NCBI GenBank assembly: GCA_021730905.1
Contig: JAKFYK010000061.1
Coordinates: 1-64,000 of the forward strand
Length of the DNA: 64,000 nucleotides
Direction: 5' to 3'
Source of the DNA: Betaproteobacteria bacterium
GTDB taxonomy: Bacteria > Pseudomonadota > Gammaproteobacteria > Burkholderiales > SG8-41
The notes under the pieces are model-generated. The model ran no database searches, had not been told where the DNA came from, and saw only the letters and a list, made by a program, of their open reading frames with translations. Shown in pieces: positions 55,148 through 64,000 of this stretch; position 1 is the stretch's first letter; each line of letters starts with the position of its first letter. Made by a program: the position numbers and the translations under genes.

Positions 55148-56323
55148 TTACTGCTTCCACATCAAAATACTGATGGCCGTCAGATTGACCGCATTCAGCC
55201 AGAACACCGGCGCCGCGCCCAACGCCGTGCCCAGCACGCCGCACACCATCGGGATTACGACGCGCGCCACATTGTTCGCAGTAAGACGCAGGCCCGTGAC
55301 CTCGCCCGCGCGGCCCGCGGGCGAACGGTTATAGGCGATCATCATCGACAGCGGTTGTCCACAGCCGAGTCCCAGGCCGAGGCAAAATGCTATGGACAGC
55401 ATGTAATATAAATTCGTGGACACGGGAAATGCCGCGAACGCGCATGCGGCGAACAGCATGCAGGCGAACATCACGCGCTCGCCGCGCCAGTGTTTGAGCA
55501 GTACGGGCATGGCAAAGCGCGTGATGAAGGCAGCAAAAGCATAAACGCCCAGCAGTACGCCGATCAGCGTCGCGGAAAAGTTGAGTGTATGCGCATACAC
55601 CGGAAGGTAGAACGCGAACAAATCCCAGGCCGCGACGATCAGGCCGCTGATGATCACGACACTGCGCACTTGCGGCAAACGCAACAGCGCCAGCGCGCTG
55701 CGATTTTCCTCGGTGTTCTTATTGCCGTTAATGAAGTTAAAGCTTTTGACCAGCAGCAGCCCGATGACCGGCGGCACGGTAAACAATGCCAGCATCAGAA
55801 ACGCATTTGCATGTCCGAAATAATCAATCGCGAGTCCCGCCGAGACCGGGCCGACAAACGTCGATATCGAGTAGCCTATGGATAACAAGCTGAAATTTCT
55901 CGCGCGATCCTCAGGCGAGCCAAAGCCGCCGGTGAGCGTCTGGATGGACACGTTGAAGAATACAAAGCCCGCGCCGGCCACTACCGCGGTGGCGAACAGT
56001 GCGCTCATGCCGTTCGAAAAAAAGCTTACCAGCATGCCCGCGCACATGACCGCCGCACCGCCGAGCAATGGCCACCGCGTGCCTTTGCTATCGACCAGAC
56101 GTCCGGAATAAATACCCAGCATCAGCGGTACCGCGGCATACAGCGCGGCGAGCACGCCGATGGTGACCTGGCTTGCGCCGAGATGCAGCGCGTACAGCGA
56201 TACCACGATCTTGCTGCCGAGATAACAGGCGTGAACAGCGATGCTGAAGGCGACGATGAGATACACGGGATGGAGGATACCGTAATGCAATGTGTTGCCG
56301 CGCGCCGACTGGCGGCTGCGCAT
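55148..56323 (-). CDS. Major facilitator superfamily transporter
   Basis: A 391-residue transporter with about 12 membrane helices in two halves, and the loop GIYSGRLVDSKGTRWPLLGG after helix 2. AGGA six bases before the ATG at 56323 supports this start; an extension to 56371 is possible. It is divergent from the hydroxyacid dehydrogenase gene, so it might move the same substrate; this is inference. Confidence 0.85.
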   Translation of the reverse strand: MRSRQSARGNTLHYGILHPVYLIVAFSIAVHACYLGSKIVVSLYALHLGASQVTIGVLAALYAAVPLMLGIYSGRLVDSKGTRWPLLGGAAVMCAGMLVSFFSNGMSALFATAVVAGAGFVFFNVSIQTLTGGFGSPEDRARNFSLLSIGYSISTFVGPVSAGLAIDYFGHANAFLMLALFTVPPVIGLLLVKSFNFINGNKNTEENRSALALLRLPQVRSVVIISGLIVAAWDLFAFYLPVYAHTLNFSATLIGVLLGVYAFAAFITRFAMPVLLKHWRGERVMFACMLFAACAFAAFPVSTNLYYMLSIAFCLGLGLGCGQPLSMMIAYNRSPAGRAGEVTGLRLTANNVARVVIPMVCGVLGTALGAAPVFWLNAVNLTAISILMWKQ

Positions 56324-56398
56324 CTCACATCCTGAACCTCCGATCGCGTAGAGCCGCTCTGCTATACTCAAATTGAAACATTATTCGACGCGCGGATC

Positions 56399-57577
56399 AT
56401 GCACTACAGCGAAGCCTACAACATCGACGACCTGCATCGTATCGCGCGCAGCCGTCTGCCGAAGGTCTGCTATGAATTCATGGCTGAAGGCACTGAGGAC
56501 AACGTGGCTTTGCGCAACAATCGCGAAGTGTTCGAGCGTATCCGCCTGCAGCCGCGCATGCTGGTCGGCGTGTCCAAACGCACGCAGCAGGTGACCATTC
56601 ACGGCAAGACTTTCAAATCGCCGTTCGGCATCGCGCCTACGGGTGCGGCGGGACTGTATGGTTTCGATGCTGATGTGGCGCTCGCGCGCGTGGCGGCGAA
56701 GGCTGGCGTGCCGTTTGTGTTGTCCACGGCGTCGTTTGTGCCGCTGGAGCGCATTACCCGAGAAGTGCCCGACGGCACTAACTGGTTCCAGCTTTACATG
56801 GCCAAGGAGCATGAGGGCGCGGAGAAACTGATCCTGCGCGCGCGCGATGCGGGATACGAAGCGCTGGTGGTCACCACCGATATACCGGTGAGTGCTGCGC
56901 GCGAATACAACAAGCGCAACGGCTTTGAAGTGCCGTTCAAAATGCGCTTCGGCAGCATGATCGACGGCGCCATGCATCCGCGCTGGATGTTCGGCGTATT
57001 TCTGCGCACTTTGCTCGATTCGGGCGTGCCGCGCCTGCAGAATGTGGATTCCAACGTCGGCGGTCGCATCGTCTCAAAAAGTCTCTCGGATTTTCGTCTG
57101 CAGCGCGATGCGTTGAACTGGAGTGATATGGAATGGGTGCGCTCGATCTGGCCGCGCAAGCTTTATATCAAGGGCATCATGACGGCTGCGGACGCGCGCG
57201 AGGCCGAACGCATCGGTGCAGATGGCATATTCGTGTCCAATCATGGCGGTCGCCAGCTCGACGGCGCGGTGTCGCCGATGGAAGTGCTGCCGGAAATTGT
57301 TGCGGCAGTCGGTGGCCGGTTGGCCATCATGACCGACAGCGGTTTTCGCCGCGGTACCGACATCGTCAAGGCATTGGCACTGGGTGCGAACATGGTATTT
57401 CTGGGGCGCGCCACGTTGTTTGGCATCGCCGCCGGTGGAGAGGCGGGTGCATCGCGCGCGCTGGAGTTGCTGCGCGGCGAAGTGGATCGCACGATGGGAC
57501 AACTGGGTGTGAACAGCGTGCATGAAATTTCGCGCGAGCATCTGGTGCTTGACAAAACAATGTTCGCCAAGAATTAA
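56399..57577 (+). CDS. FMN-dependent alpha-hydroxyacid dehydrogenase (LldD-like)
   Basis: The 392-residue enzyme has the conserved TIM-barrel motifs PFGIAPTGAAGLYG, TTDIPVSAAREYN, KGIMTAADA, the active-site His in VSNHGGRQLDG, and DSGFRRGTDIVKALALGA. It oxidises L-lactate or another 2-hydroxyacid to the oxoacid. It is followed by a PrpF-like gene. The exact substrate cannot be read from the sequence. Confidence 0.9.
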   Translation: MHYSEAYNIDDLHRIARSRLPKVCYEFMAEGTEDNVALRNNREVFERIRLQPRMLVGVSKRTQQVTIHGKTFKSPFGIAPTGAAGLYGFDADVALARVAAKAGVPFVLSTASFVPLERITREVPDGTNWFQLYMAKEHEGAEKLILRARDAGYEALVVTTDIPVSAAREYNKRNGFEVPFKMRFGSMIDGAMHPRWMFGVFLRTLLDSGVPRLQNVDSNVGGRIVSKSLSDFRLQRDALNWSDMEWVRSIWPRKLYIKGIMTAADAREAERIGADGIFVSNHGGRQLDGAVSPMEVLPEIVAAVGGRLAIMTDSGFRRGTDIVKALALGANMVFLGRATLFGIAAGGEAGASRALELLRGEVDRTMGQLGVNSVHEISREHLVLDKTMFAKN

Positions 57578-57590
57578 GTATTTGTTTTTA
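57575..57590. repeat. Recurring AT-rich intergenic motif, copy 4 (inverted)
   Basis: TAAGTATTTGTTTTTA begins at the stop codon of the hydroxyacid dehydrogenase gene and lies ten bases before the prpF-like ATG; it is the reverse complement of the copy at 49242. Confidence 0.45.
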
Positions 57591-57600
57591 AAGGATAATT

Positions 57601-58797
57601 ATGAAACAACTCAGACTCCCTGCCGTGTTCATGCGCGGCGGCACCAGCAACGCCGTGGTTTTTCATGCCAAAGATTTGCCGCGCGATCGCGCGCAATGGG
57701 ACGAAATTTTTCTCGCGGCCATCGGCAGCCCCGATCCGTACGGTCGCCAACTCGACGGCATGGGCGGTGGCGTGTCGTCGGTGTCAAAGGTGTGCGTGGT
57801 CGGGCCATCCAGCCGGCCCGACGCCGACATCGACTACACCTTCGCGCAGGTGCAGGTGAAAAAGGCTGAAGTCGATTACAGCGCCAATTGCGGCAACATG
57901 TCGTCGGCGATGGGGCCGTTTGCGGTGGACGAGGGCCTTTTCAAGGTGGCGGGTGCGGAAGCCGTGGTGCGCATTCATAACACCAACACCAAAAAGATTA
58001 TTCAGGCGCGCTTCAACATGGACGAAGGCCTGTCCGAGGTCGATGGCGACCTGGCGATCCCGGGCGTATCGGGCACAGGTTCGCCGGTGCGTCTGGAGTT
58101 TCTGCAGCCGGGCGGCGCCACTACCGGCAAGCTGCTGCCGACCGGAAACGTGACCGATGTGCTGGAGGTGCCCGGTGTTGGCAAACTCACCGTGTCGATG
58201 GTCGATGCGGCCAATGCGACCGTGTTTGTGCGGGCGGCCGATCTGGGACTTAAAGGAACAGAAATGCCCGACGTGCTGGAAAACAACGCCGGGATCATGA
58301 AAAAACTCGGCGCGATACGCGTGGCCGCATCGGTGGCGATGGGCATCGCCAGAAACCCCGAAGAGGCGGCGAAGAAATCCGCCGTGCCTTTCGTCGGCTT
58401 TGTGTCGGAAGCGCAGGACGCAATGCTGCTCACCGGAGAAACCATCCAAGCCGCGGACATTGATTTGACCGCACGCATGCTGTCGAACGGCCAGCCGCAT
58501 CGCGCACTACCGCTGACGGTGTCGCTATGCACGGCGGTCGCTGCGCGTATCGAAGGATCGGTGGTGCATCAGGCCACGCGCGCCACTGGCGATCGCAATG
58601 CGCCGATACGTATCGGCATGCCGTCGGGCATCTTGACCGTGGCGGCAGACGTGCAAATGAAGGACGGCCTATGGCACGCCGAGCAGGGCGCGTTTTATCG
58701 CACGCAGCGGCGCTTGTTCGAGGGCTATGTGTATGTGCGTGCAGCGCTGGTGCCGGGGTTGGTGGCAGCGACGCGGGGTAAACTCAAAGCGGCCTGA
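57601..58797 (+). CDS. PrpF-family protein (isomerase/tautomerase)
   Basis: This 398-residue protein starts RLPAVFMRGGTSNAVVFHAKDLP and has YSANCGNMSSAMGPFA and HQATRA, the signatures of PrpF/DUF453 (PF04303). Known members isomerise methylaconitate or 4-oxalomesaconate. The Lys and Cys residues expected in the site are present (SSVSKVC, NCGN). With the adjacent hydroxyacid dehydrogenase it may act in tricarboxylate or aromatic-ring breakdown. Confidence 0.88.
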   Translation: MKQLRLPAVFMRGGTSNAVVFHAKDLPRDRAQWDEIFLAAIGSPDPYGRQLDGMGGGVSSVSKVCVVGPSSRPDADIDYTFAQVQVKKAEVDYSANCGNMSSAMGPFAVDEGLFKVAGAEAVVRIHNTNTKKIIQARFNMDEGLSEVDGDLAIPGVSGTGSPVRLEFLQPGGATTGKLLPTGNVTDVLEVPGVGKLTVSMVDAANATVFVRAADLGLKGTEMPDVLENNAGIMKKLGAIRVAASVAMGIARNPEEAAKKSAVPFVGFVSEAQDAMLLTGETIQAADIDLTARMLSNGQPHRALPLTVSLCTAVAARIEGSVVHQATRATGDRNAPIRIGMPSGILTVAADVQMKDGLWHAEQGAFYRTQRRLFEGYVYVRAALVPGLVAATRGKLKAA

Positions 58798-58810
58798 GGT
58801 TGCGGCGGAT

Positions 58811-59812
58811 TTACACCGTGCAATCCACGACGACGGTGCCGCGCTTCGCCTGAGACTCCACCGCTTCATGCGCCTCACCCGTGCGCGCGAGCGGATACAC
58901 GGCTGAAACCGTATGCTGCATGCCGCCTTGTTTCAGCCATTGCACGATGTCCGATTGCGCGCGCTTGCGCGCAGCGTGCGGTGCGCCGTTGAGCAGCACG
59001 CCGTGCACGGACAGGTTCTTGCGCATGAGATCGGGTGCGGTGATGGCAGGCGTGACGTTGCCTTTGGTCGCATAGTAGGCGATGGAGCCGTTGGCGGCGA
59101 GCAAGGGCAAGGTCGTGGCGAGATTGCCGCCGAAATCGACATCCACCACGTGATGCACGCCGGCGTTGGCAGTGAATTCGCGTACCCGCGCGATCACGTC
59201 TTCGTTACGGTAGTTGACGGTGAAATCAGCGCCTGCCGCCATTGTGTGCGCGGCCTTGTCGGGTGAACTTACCGTTGCGATGACGCGTGCGCCGAAACGC
59301 TTGGCCCACTGCACGGTGTAGTGGCCGACTGCGCCGGCGCCGCCGGTGACGAGCACGGTTTTACCTTTGAGATCGCCACTGGTGTTGCCAAACAAGGTAA
59401 CGCAGCGGTGCGCGGTCATGCAGGGAATACCGAGGCAGGCGCCTTCGTTGAAGCTGGTGTTTTCCGGCAGCTCGGATACCAGATCGACATTGAGTGCGAT
59501 GTACTCGGCGGCAGTGCCCAGCAAACGTCCGCCGCGCTGTCCGTTGTAAAGCCACACGCGGCGATTGAGCCATGACGCATCCACACCGGCACCGACTTCA
59601 TCGACGATGCCTGCGCCGTCGCTGTTGGGAATAATGAGCGGGCCTTCCATCGCATAAGTGCGGCCCACAGTGCGATTGCTGTCGGCGGGGTTGACGCTGG
59701 ATGCGTGCAAGCGCACGCGCACTTCACTGGCGCCTGCATGGGGTGTGGGTTGCTCGCCGAATTGCATCACTTCGGTGGGTTTGCCCTGGCGGGTGTACCA
59801 AACGGCTTTCAT
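58811..59812 (-). CDS. NADPH:quinone reductase (zinc-free MDR family)
   Basis: From the ATG at 59812 (MKAVWYTRQGKPTEV) the product has 333 residues. It has the NADPH loop GKTVLVTGGAGAVGHYTVQWAKRFGARVIATVSS and SSVNPADSNRT, typical of quinone oxidoreductases of the MDR superfamily. No catalytic zinc cysteines are seen. It is three bases from the Bug receptor gene on the same strand. Confidence 0.9.
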   Translation of the reverse strand: MKAVWYTRQGKPTEVMQFGEQPTPHAGASEVRVRLHASSVNPADSNRTVGRTYAMEGPLIIPNSDGAGIVDEVGAGVDASWLNRRVWLYNGQRGGRLLGTAAEYIALNVDLVSELPENTSFNEGACLGIPCMTAHRCVTLFGNTSGDLKGKTVLVTGGAGAVGHYTVQWAKRFGARVIATVSSPDKAAHTMAAGADFTVNYRNEDVIARVREFTANAGVHHVVDVDFGGNLATTLPLLAANGSIAYYATKGNVTPAITAPDLMRKNLSVHGVLLNGAPHAARKRAQSDIVQWLKQGGMQHTVSAVYPLARTGEAHEAVESQAKRGTVVVDCTV

Positions 59813-59814
59813 GC

Positions 59815-60777
59815 TTACTCCACGCGCATGCCGGCGGCTTTGACCACTTTGCCCCACTTGACGATTTCCGTGCGCAGATGCTCGGCAAAGGCTTCCGGAT
59901 TTTTGTCCACCAGTTCCGCGCCCAGGGCAGTGAAACGGTCGCGCACGTCGGCTTCGCGCACGCCGCGCCGGACTTCGCTGTATAGGCGCTGCACGATATC
60001 GCGGGGCGTGCCTGTGGGCGCAAGCAGGCCGTACCATGCGCCGAGTTCATAACCCTTCAAGCCTGATTCAGACAGCGTCGGAACATCGGGTGCGCTGGGC
60101 TGACGTTCGAGCGTGGTGACGGCTATCGGACGCAGTCGCTTGGCGCGTATCGCGGTAAGTCCCGTCGAAAGACTGTCGAACAGCATCGATACCTGTCCGC
60201 CGATGGTGTCGGTCTGCGCGGGAGCCATGCCTTTGTACGGGATGTGCGTGAGCTTCACGCCCAGCATCATATTGAAGAGTTCGCCAGCCAGATGCCCCGC
60301 CGTACCGTTACCCGCCGAGGCGTAGATCAGACTCGATGGTTGTTTTTTGGCGAGGGCCAGCAATTCCTGCACGTTGCGCGCCGGCACTGACGGATGCACG
60401 ACGAGGATGTGCCCCACCGACGCATACATGATGACAGGCGCGAAGTCGCGCATCAGGTCATAGGGCAGCTTGGTGTAGAGGCTGGGATTTACCGCAATCG
60501 AAAACGAAGGCAGCATCAGTGTATAGCCATCGGGCAGCGATTTAGCAACGATATCCGCGCCGATGTTGCCGCTGGCGCCGGGGCGCGCGTCCACGATGAC
60601 GGGTTGTCCCCACGCGGCAGTGAGCTTCTGGCCGATCAGGCGCGCGTAGATGTCGGTGGGTCCGCCGGGCGCGAAGCCTACGACGATGCGTATGGGTTTT
60701 ACGGGATACTGCTGGGCCTGCGCGACGATCGGCGCAAACAGGCAGGCAACAAGCCACAGGCTTCTACAACGCATCAT
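59815..60777 (-). CDS. Bug-type tripartite tricarboxylate receptor
   Basis: This 320-residue solute-binding protein (PF03401) has a signal peptide (ending AQAQ) and the family motifs YPVKPIRIVVGFAPGGPTD, DARPGASGNIGADIVAKS and VTTLERQPSAPDVPTLSESG. Bug proteins bind small carboxylates. No TctAB transport genes are adjacent, which is usual for these receptors in Burkholderiales. The start was set at the first of two adjacent ATGs before the signal peptide. Confidence 0.9.
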   Translation of the reverse strand: MMRCRSLWLVACLFAPIVAQAQQYPVKPIRIVVGFAPGGPTDIYARLIGQKLTAAWGQPVIVDARPGASGNIGADIVAKSLPDGYTLMLPSFSIAVNPSLYTKLPYDLMRDFAPVIMYASVGHILVVHPSVPARNVQELLALAKKQPSSLIYASAGNGTAGHLAGELFNMMLGVKLTHIPYKGMAPAQTDTIGGQVSMLFDSLSTGLTAIRAKRLRPIAVTTLERQPSAPDVPTLSESGLKGYELGAWYGLLAPTGTPRDIVQRLYSEVRRGVREADVRDRFTALGAELVDKNPEAFAEHLRTEIVKWGKVVKAAGMRVE

Positions 60778-60963
60778 CTGTTCCCGGCATTTCTTGCGTG
60801 GATAAAAAGTGATTGCAGCGAACAGCAAGTGTAGCATTGCGCCATGATCAGGCGGCTGCGCGGCACAATCAGGATTGCGCCCTGCTGGCTTGTGCGCAAT
60901 GGGTGCAGGCGAGTTGCGCTAACGCGCATGGGTGAGTCACGGATTGCTACTGCGCGTCCGCAA

Positions 60964-60989
60964 ATAAAAAGCCGGCTTGCGCCGGCTTT
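60964..60989 (-). terminator. Rho-independent terminator of the glycine-zipper gene
   Basis: On the minus strand AAAGCCGGC-GCAA-GCCGGCTTTTTATTTG forms a tight GC stem with a T-rich tail. It starts 21 bases after the stop of the gene ending at 61010. Confidence 0.85.
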
Positions 60990-61009
60990 GTGTCGAAGCT
61001 GAATAAACC

Positions 61010-61618
61010 TTAGCGAATAATTGCCGAAGGCGGTGGCGGTGCCGAACCCGGCGGTGGCGGCGCGCCGTAATACGGTTGTTGCGGCGGGGGCGAGTACGTC
61101 GGCGCGGGCGCCTGATCCGTGTAGTAAGGTTGTTGCGGCGCAGGTTGCGCTGGCGCCTGTACCTGGCGCGATTGCGCCATGCCACCGGGCACCGGCACGC
61201 GATGGCCCTTGGCATACATGCACTGCACGTATCCGTTGTCGTAGCGGCGCTGTACGATGTAGCCCGACTGATCGCCCGCCGCGGCGCCAGCCAGCGCGCC
61301 CATCAACAGTCCCACGCCTGCGCCGGCGGCGGCGCCATGCGAACCGCCGCCGATAGCCGCGCCCGCTACCGCGCCGATCGCGGTGCCAACGACGGCGCTT
61401 TTCACTGCGCTATTTTCCTGCGACTCGGTCGGCGTTGCACCCGAGGTCTGCAACGCAAACTGGCGGCACGAGGCATCGTCCACGCGGAACTGATCAAAAT
61501 CCTTGCCGCTGCCCGGCAATGCCATGCGGCTGGGGCCGGTGGGGATGGTGGTGCAGCCCGCGACGCCCAGCGCCAAAAAGGCCAGCACAGGGATCATTTT
61601 ACGGTTCATCTGTTTCAC
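61010..61618 (-). CDS. Glycine-zipper lipoprotein
   Basis: A 202-residue protein with a lipobox (LGVAGC), a cysteine-containing region (DDASCRQFA), a glycine zipper (AVVGTAIGAVAGAAIGGGSHG, about 80-110) and a Pro/Gln/Tyr-rich tail. Such outer-membrane-associated proteins are common in betaproteobacteria; function unknown. A terminator follows it. The preceding gene on the strand is another small envelope protein seven bases away. Confidence 0.85.
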   Translation of the reverse strand: MKQMNRKMIPVLAFLALGVAGCTTIPTGPSRMALPGSGKDFDQFRVDDASCRQFALQTSGATPTESQENSAVKSAVVGTAIGAVAGAAIGGGSHGAAAGAGVGLLMGALAGAAAGDQSGYIVQRRYDNGYVQCMYAKGHRVPVPGGMAQSRQVQAPAQPAPQQPYYTDQAPAPTYSPPPQQPYYGAPPPPGSAPPPPSAIIR

Positions 61619-61624
61619 CTGAAT

Positions 61625-62014
61625 TTAACGGGGCGCATGCGGAATCACCTGCTGCCACGGCGTCGCGCAATTTTGCACGTGCGGATAGTACGTCTGCGTG
61701 TCCTGACAGAAGTACCAGTACGGTTGCTGCGTCTGTGCTTGCGGCGCAGGCGCGGTGGCGCCGGGCGGTTGCTGTTCCACATACACGACCGGCTGCTCGC
61801 GCACGACGACCGGACGGTAATAGTAGGGGTCATGGTAATAAGGGCGCGAATAGTATCCCCACGGTGCCAACAGCAAGGGCGCACCGATATAGACGCCCAC
61901 GCGGGCGCCATGATGGTGGTGGCGATGGCGCTGCGCTTCGGCGTGCGTTGCGGCAAAAGCCAGCGCGCCAAAGACACCGAGGCCGGCTAACAGCGTGGAC
62001 AAGAATCGTTTCAT
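61625..62014 (-). CDS. Exported Tyr/Pro/Gln-rich small protein
   Basis: From the ATG at 62014 the product has 129 residues: signal peptide (ending AEA), a His cluster (QRHRHHHHGA), a Tyr-rich stretch (SRPYYHDPYYYRP) and the end PYWYFCQDTQTYYPHVQNC. The C-terminal motif recurs in exported proteins of Burkholderiales, usually of unknown role. It is likely cotranscribed with the glycine-zipper gene. Confidence 0.75.
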   Translation of the reverse strand: MKRFLSTLLAGLGVFGALAFAATHAEAQRHRHHHHGARVGVYIGAPLLLAPWGYYSRPYYHDPYYYRPVVVREQPVVYVEQQPPGATAPAPQAQTQQPYWYFCQDTQTYYPHVQNCATPWQQVIPHAPR

Positions 62015-62089
62015 GGCTAACCTCTGATTTCCGTTACTCCAATAACGCACGATGATAGGCGTACGGCTGACACTCCGTGCATCGTTTTT

Positions 62090-62104
62090 GTTACAAAATG
62101 TAAC
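62090..62104. promoter_or_regulatory. Palindromic candidate operator
   Basis: GTTACAAAATGTAAC has six-base arms around AAA and lies in the AT-rich 62015-62223 gap between divergent genes, a good place for a repressor or activator site. No matching regulator gene is in the window. Confidence 0.4.
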
Positions 62105-62223
62105 ATATTGTTTTTAAAGAAAAATTTGTCATGTGATAATGGTGTTCGAGGGCGCGGCTTGATCCGGGTGCGCCGCCCGTGACACAGTGCGTCCCGAATT
62201 AAAAAGAGAATAAAAGGAAGCCC

Positions 62224-63990
62224 ATGAATCCCGTAGACAACGCCAGCAGCGCCATTGTTCACGACAAGCCGGTCGCCAGCCGTCCCGGCGAAACCTTTTG
62301 GGGCAGTGACGCGGTCGCCATGATGCTGCGCGAACTTGGCATGCCGTATATCGCGCTGGTGCCCGGCGCGAGTTATCGCGGCCTGCATGACAGCATCGTC
62401 AATCTGCTCGGCAACCGCGCGCCGCAAATGGTGCTGTGCGTGCATGAAGAAACGGCAGTGGCGATTGCGCACGGCTACGCCAAAGTCACCGACAAAATGA
62501 TGGCAAGCGGGCTGCACGCCAACATCGGCCTGATGCGCGCCACCATGTCGATTTACAACGCGTGGTGCGATCGCGCGCAGATACTGCTATTGGGCGCAAC
62601 CGGGCCGTGGGATGCCACCCAGCGCCGGCCGTGGATCGACTGGATCCACACCACCAGCGATCAGGGCGGGCTCATCCGCAACTTCACCAAGTGGGACAAC
62701 CAGCCGGGTTCGGCGGGGGCCGCGACGGAGGCTTTGCTGCGCGCATCACAAATCGCGCAGACCGCGCCCAGGGGGCCGGTGTATATCAATCTCGAAGTGG
62801 CGATGCAGGAAGGCAAACTCGGGCCGATGCCGGATTTGCCCGATCCCGCGCGCAACGCGCCGCCGCAGTCGCCACAACCGTCGGCGGAGTTGGTGGCGGC
62901 AGCCGCGACATTGCTGTCGAACGCGAAAAATCCGGTGATCCTGATGGGACGCTGCTCGCGCAGCGTAGCCGGCTGGAAAGCGCGCATTGCTCTCGCTGAA
63001 AAACTCAACGCACCAGTGATCACCAACATCAAGCTTGCGGCGGCGTTTCCGACCGATCACCCGTTGCATGCTGCGCCGCCGGGTTCCTATCTCACGGACG
63101 AGGGACGCACGCTGGTGCGCGAGGCCGATGTGGTGCTGTCGCTCGATTACCTCGATCTTGCGGGCACGCTGAAGCAGGCCTATGGTACCAATGGCGACAA
63201 ACCGATCCGCGCGAAAGTGATTCAGGTGTCGTGCGATGCGCACAGTCATCGCGGCGGCGGCGCCGATCATTTCGGGTTGCCGCCAATGGATGTGTACATG
63301 ATGTGCGAAACCGACGCGGCAGTGCCGTTGCTGCTCGACGCGGTGAAGGCGCGCGCGACACCTGCAAAAATTCCCGCCGCACCCGCATTGCCTGTACCGC
63401 CTGATGCGGTGTCACTGCGTGGCGTGGGTCTTGCATTGGAGCAGGCAACGAAAGGCGTCGATGTTTGCTACACGCGTTTTCCGCTCGGCTGGAACGGCGC
63501 GTATACGCATTTCCGTCATCCGCTCGATTACATCGGCCACGACGGTGGGGCGGGCGTGGGTTCCGGACCGGGCATGACGGTAGGCGCTGCGCTGGCGTTG
63601 AAAGGCAGCGGACGCATTCCCATTGGCCTGCTCGGAGACGGCGATTTTCTGATGGGCAACACGGCGATATGGACGGCCGCGCATTACCAGATACCGTGTT
63701 TAATCATCGTGTGTAACAACCGCTCGTTCTACAACGATGAGCGCCATCAGGGCCGCATGGCCGCGAATCGCGGACGCCCCGAAGAAAACCGCTGGATCGG
63801 CCAGCGCATCGACGATCCGCCGGTGGACATCGCAGCGATGGCACGCTCGCAGGGCGCGGTTGGCATCGGTCCGGTTGAAAAACCGCAAGACGTGTTGCCG
63901 GCGGCGCAGCAAGGCCTTGCCGCCGTGCGCGACGGCAAGGCGTGCGTGATCGATATGCGGGTGTTGCCGGGGTATGACACTCGCTCATAA
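62224..63990 (+). CDS. ThDP-dependent enzyme of the acetolactate synthase/benzaldehyde lyase family
   Basis: The 588-residue enzyme has the three domains of POX-type ThDP enzymes. The activating glutamate lies in LCVHEETAVAIAHGYAK (E75 or E76), and the ThDP/Mg motif is GDGDFLMGNTAIW...IIVCNN near 475-500. It might be a decarboxylase, carboligase or lyase; the substrate is not clear. It is not classical IlvB, since no IlvH partner is adjacent. It ends ten bases before the window edge. Confidence 0.88.
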   Translation: MNPVDNASSAIVHDKPVASRPGETFWGSDAVAMMLRELGMPYIALVPGASYRGLHDSIVNLLGNRAPQMVLCVHEETAVAIAHGYAKVTDKMMASGLHANIGLMRATMSIYNAWCDRAQILLLGATGPWDATQRRPWIDWIHTTSDQGGLIRNFTKWDNQPGSAGAATEALLRASQIAQTAPRGPVYINLEVAMQEGKLGPMPDLPDPARNAPPQSPQPSAELVAAAATLLSNAKNPVILMGRCSRSVAGWKARIALAEKLNAPVITNIKLAAAFPTDHPLHAAPPGSYLTDEGRTLVREADVVLSLDYLDLAGTLKQAYGTNGDKPIRAKVIQVSCDAHSHRGGGADHFGLPPMDVYMMCETDAAVPLLLDAVKARATPAKIPAAPALPVPPDAVSLRGVGLALEQATKGVDVCYTRFPLGWNGAYTHFRHPLDYIGHDGGAGVGSGPGMTVGAALALKGSGRIPIGLLGDGDFLMGNTAIWTAAHYQIPCLIIVCNNRSFYNDERHQGRMAANRGRPEENRWIGQRIDDPPVDIAAMARSQGAVGIGPVEKPQDVLPAAQQGLAAVRDGKACVIDMRVLPGYDTRS

Positions 63991-64000
63991 AATGTGTTTA

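Overview
The window looks like a betaproteobacterial chromosome, probably Burkholderiales. This rests on Bug-type tricarboxylate receptors, a CaiB-type CoA-transferase, the surE-pcm-nlpD and alaC-hom-thrC gene orders, and high-GC coding sequence. The lineage is inferred from gene content only. An integrated mobile element ends inside the window. Positions 1-34115 are the element; positions from about 34116 onward are resident chromosome.

Region 1 (1-5242) is a fragment of an integrative conjugative element (ICE). On the minus strand are a TraL-like protein (cut by the window edge), a pilin and a VirB1-like transglycosylase. On the plus strand are a short TraI/MobH-like protein, a TraD coupling ATPase of the SXT/TOL type and a DUF4400 membrane protein. 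The 969-1381 gap between the two divergent groups is rich in inverted repeats.

Region 2 (5301-33695) is metal-resistance cargo, nearly all on the minus strand, with no transposase. It has four modules. (a) Copper: a P-type ATPase with a MerR regulator and a classic long-spacer MerR promoter, CusF, cupredoxin, multicopper oxidase, a TolC-like lipoprotein, small exported proteins and a two-component system. (b) A CzcICBA-type RND system with an extra His-rich periplasmic protein. (c) A CadA/ZntA-type ATPase with CadR, YnfA and a His-tailed DMT transporter. (d) A CusCBA+F copper/silver RND system. The copper, Czc and Cus modules each begin with, or carry near their head, a small exported His/Cys protein of CopL/CzcI type.

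Region 3 (33696-34173) holds the element's right end. It contains a nested inverted repeat and a 45-base copy of the 3' half of a tRNA-Pro(GGG) gene ending in CCA. This is the expected attachment-site remnant; the intact tRNA and the integrase should lie beyond the left edge of the window.

Region 4 (34174-64000) is core chromosome. It carries acyl-CoA dehydrogenase and CaiB; surE-pcm-nlpD; a transglutaminase/DUF58/MoxR cluster; a GNAT acetyltransferase and a histone-deacetylase-like hydrolase; alaC-hom-thrC; a cupin and hydroxyacid dehydrogenase pair; nadC; a glutamate-synthase-like FMN protein; and a SorAB-like molybdoenzyme with its cytochrome. A catabolic-looking set follows (MFS, FMN hydroxyacid dehydrogenase, PrpF, quinone reductase, Bug receptor), then two small envelope genes and a ThDP-dependent enzyme. 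No rRNA, complete tRNA, CRISPR array or insertion sequence was seen.
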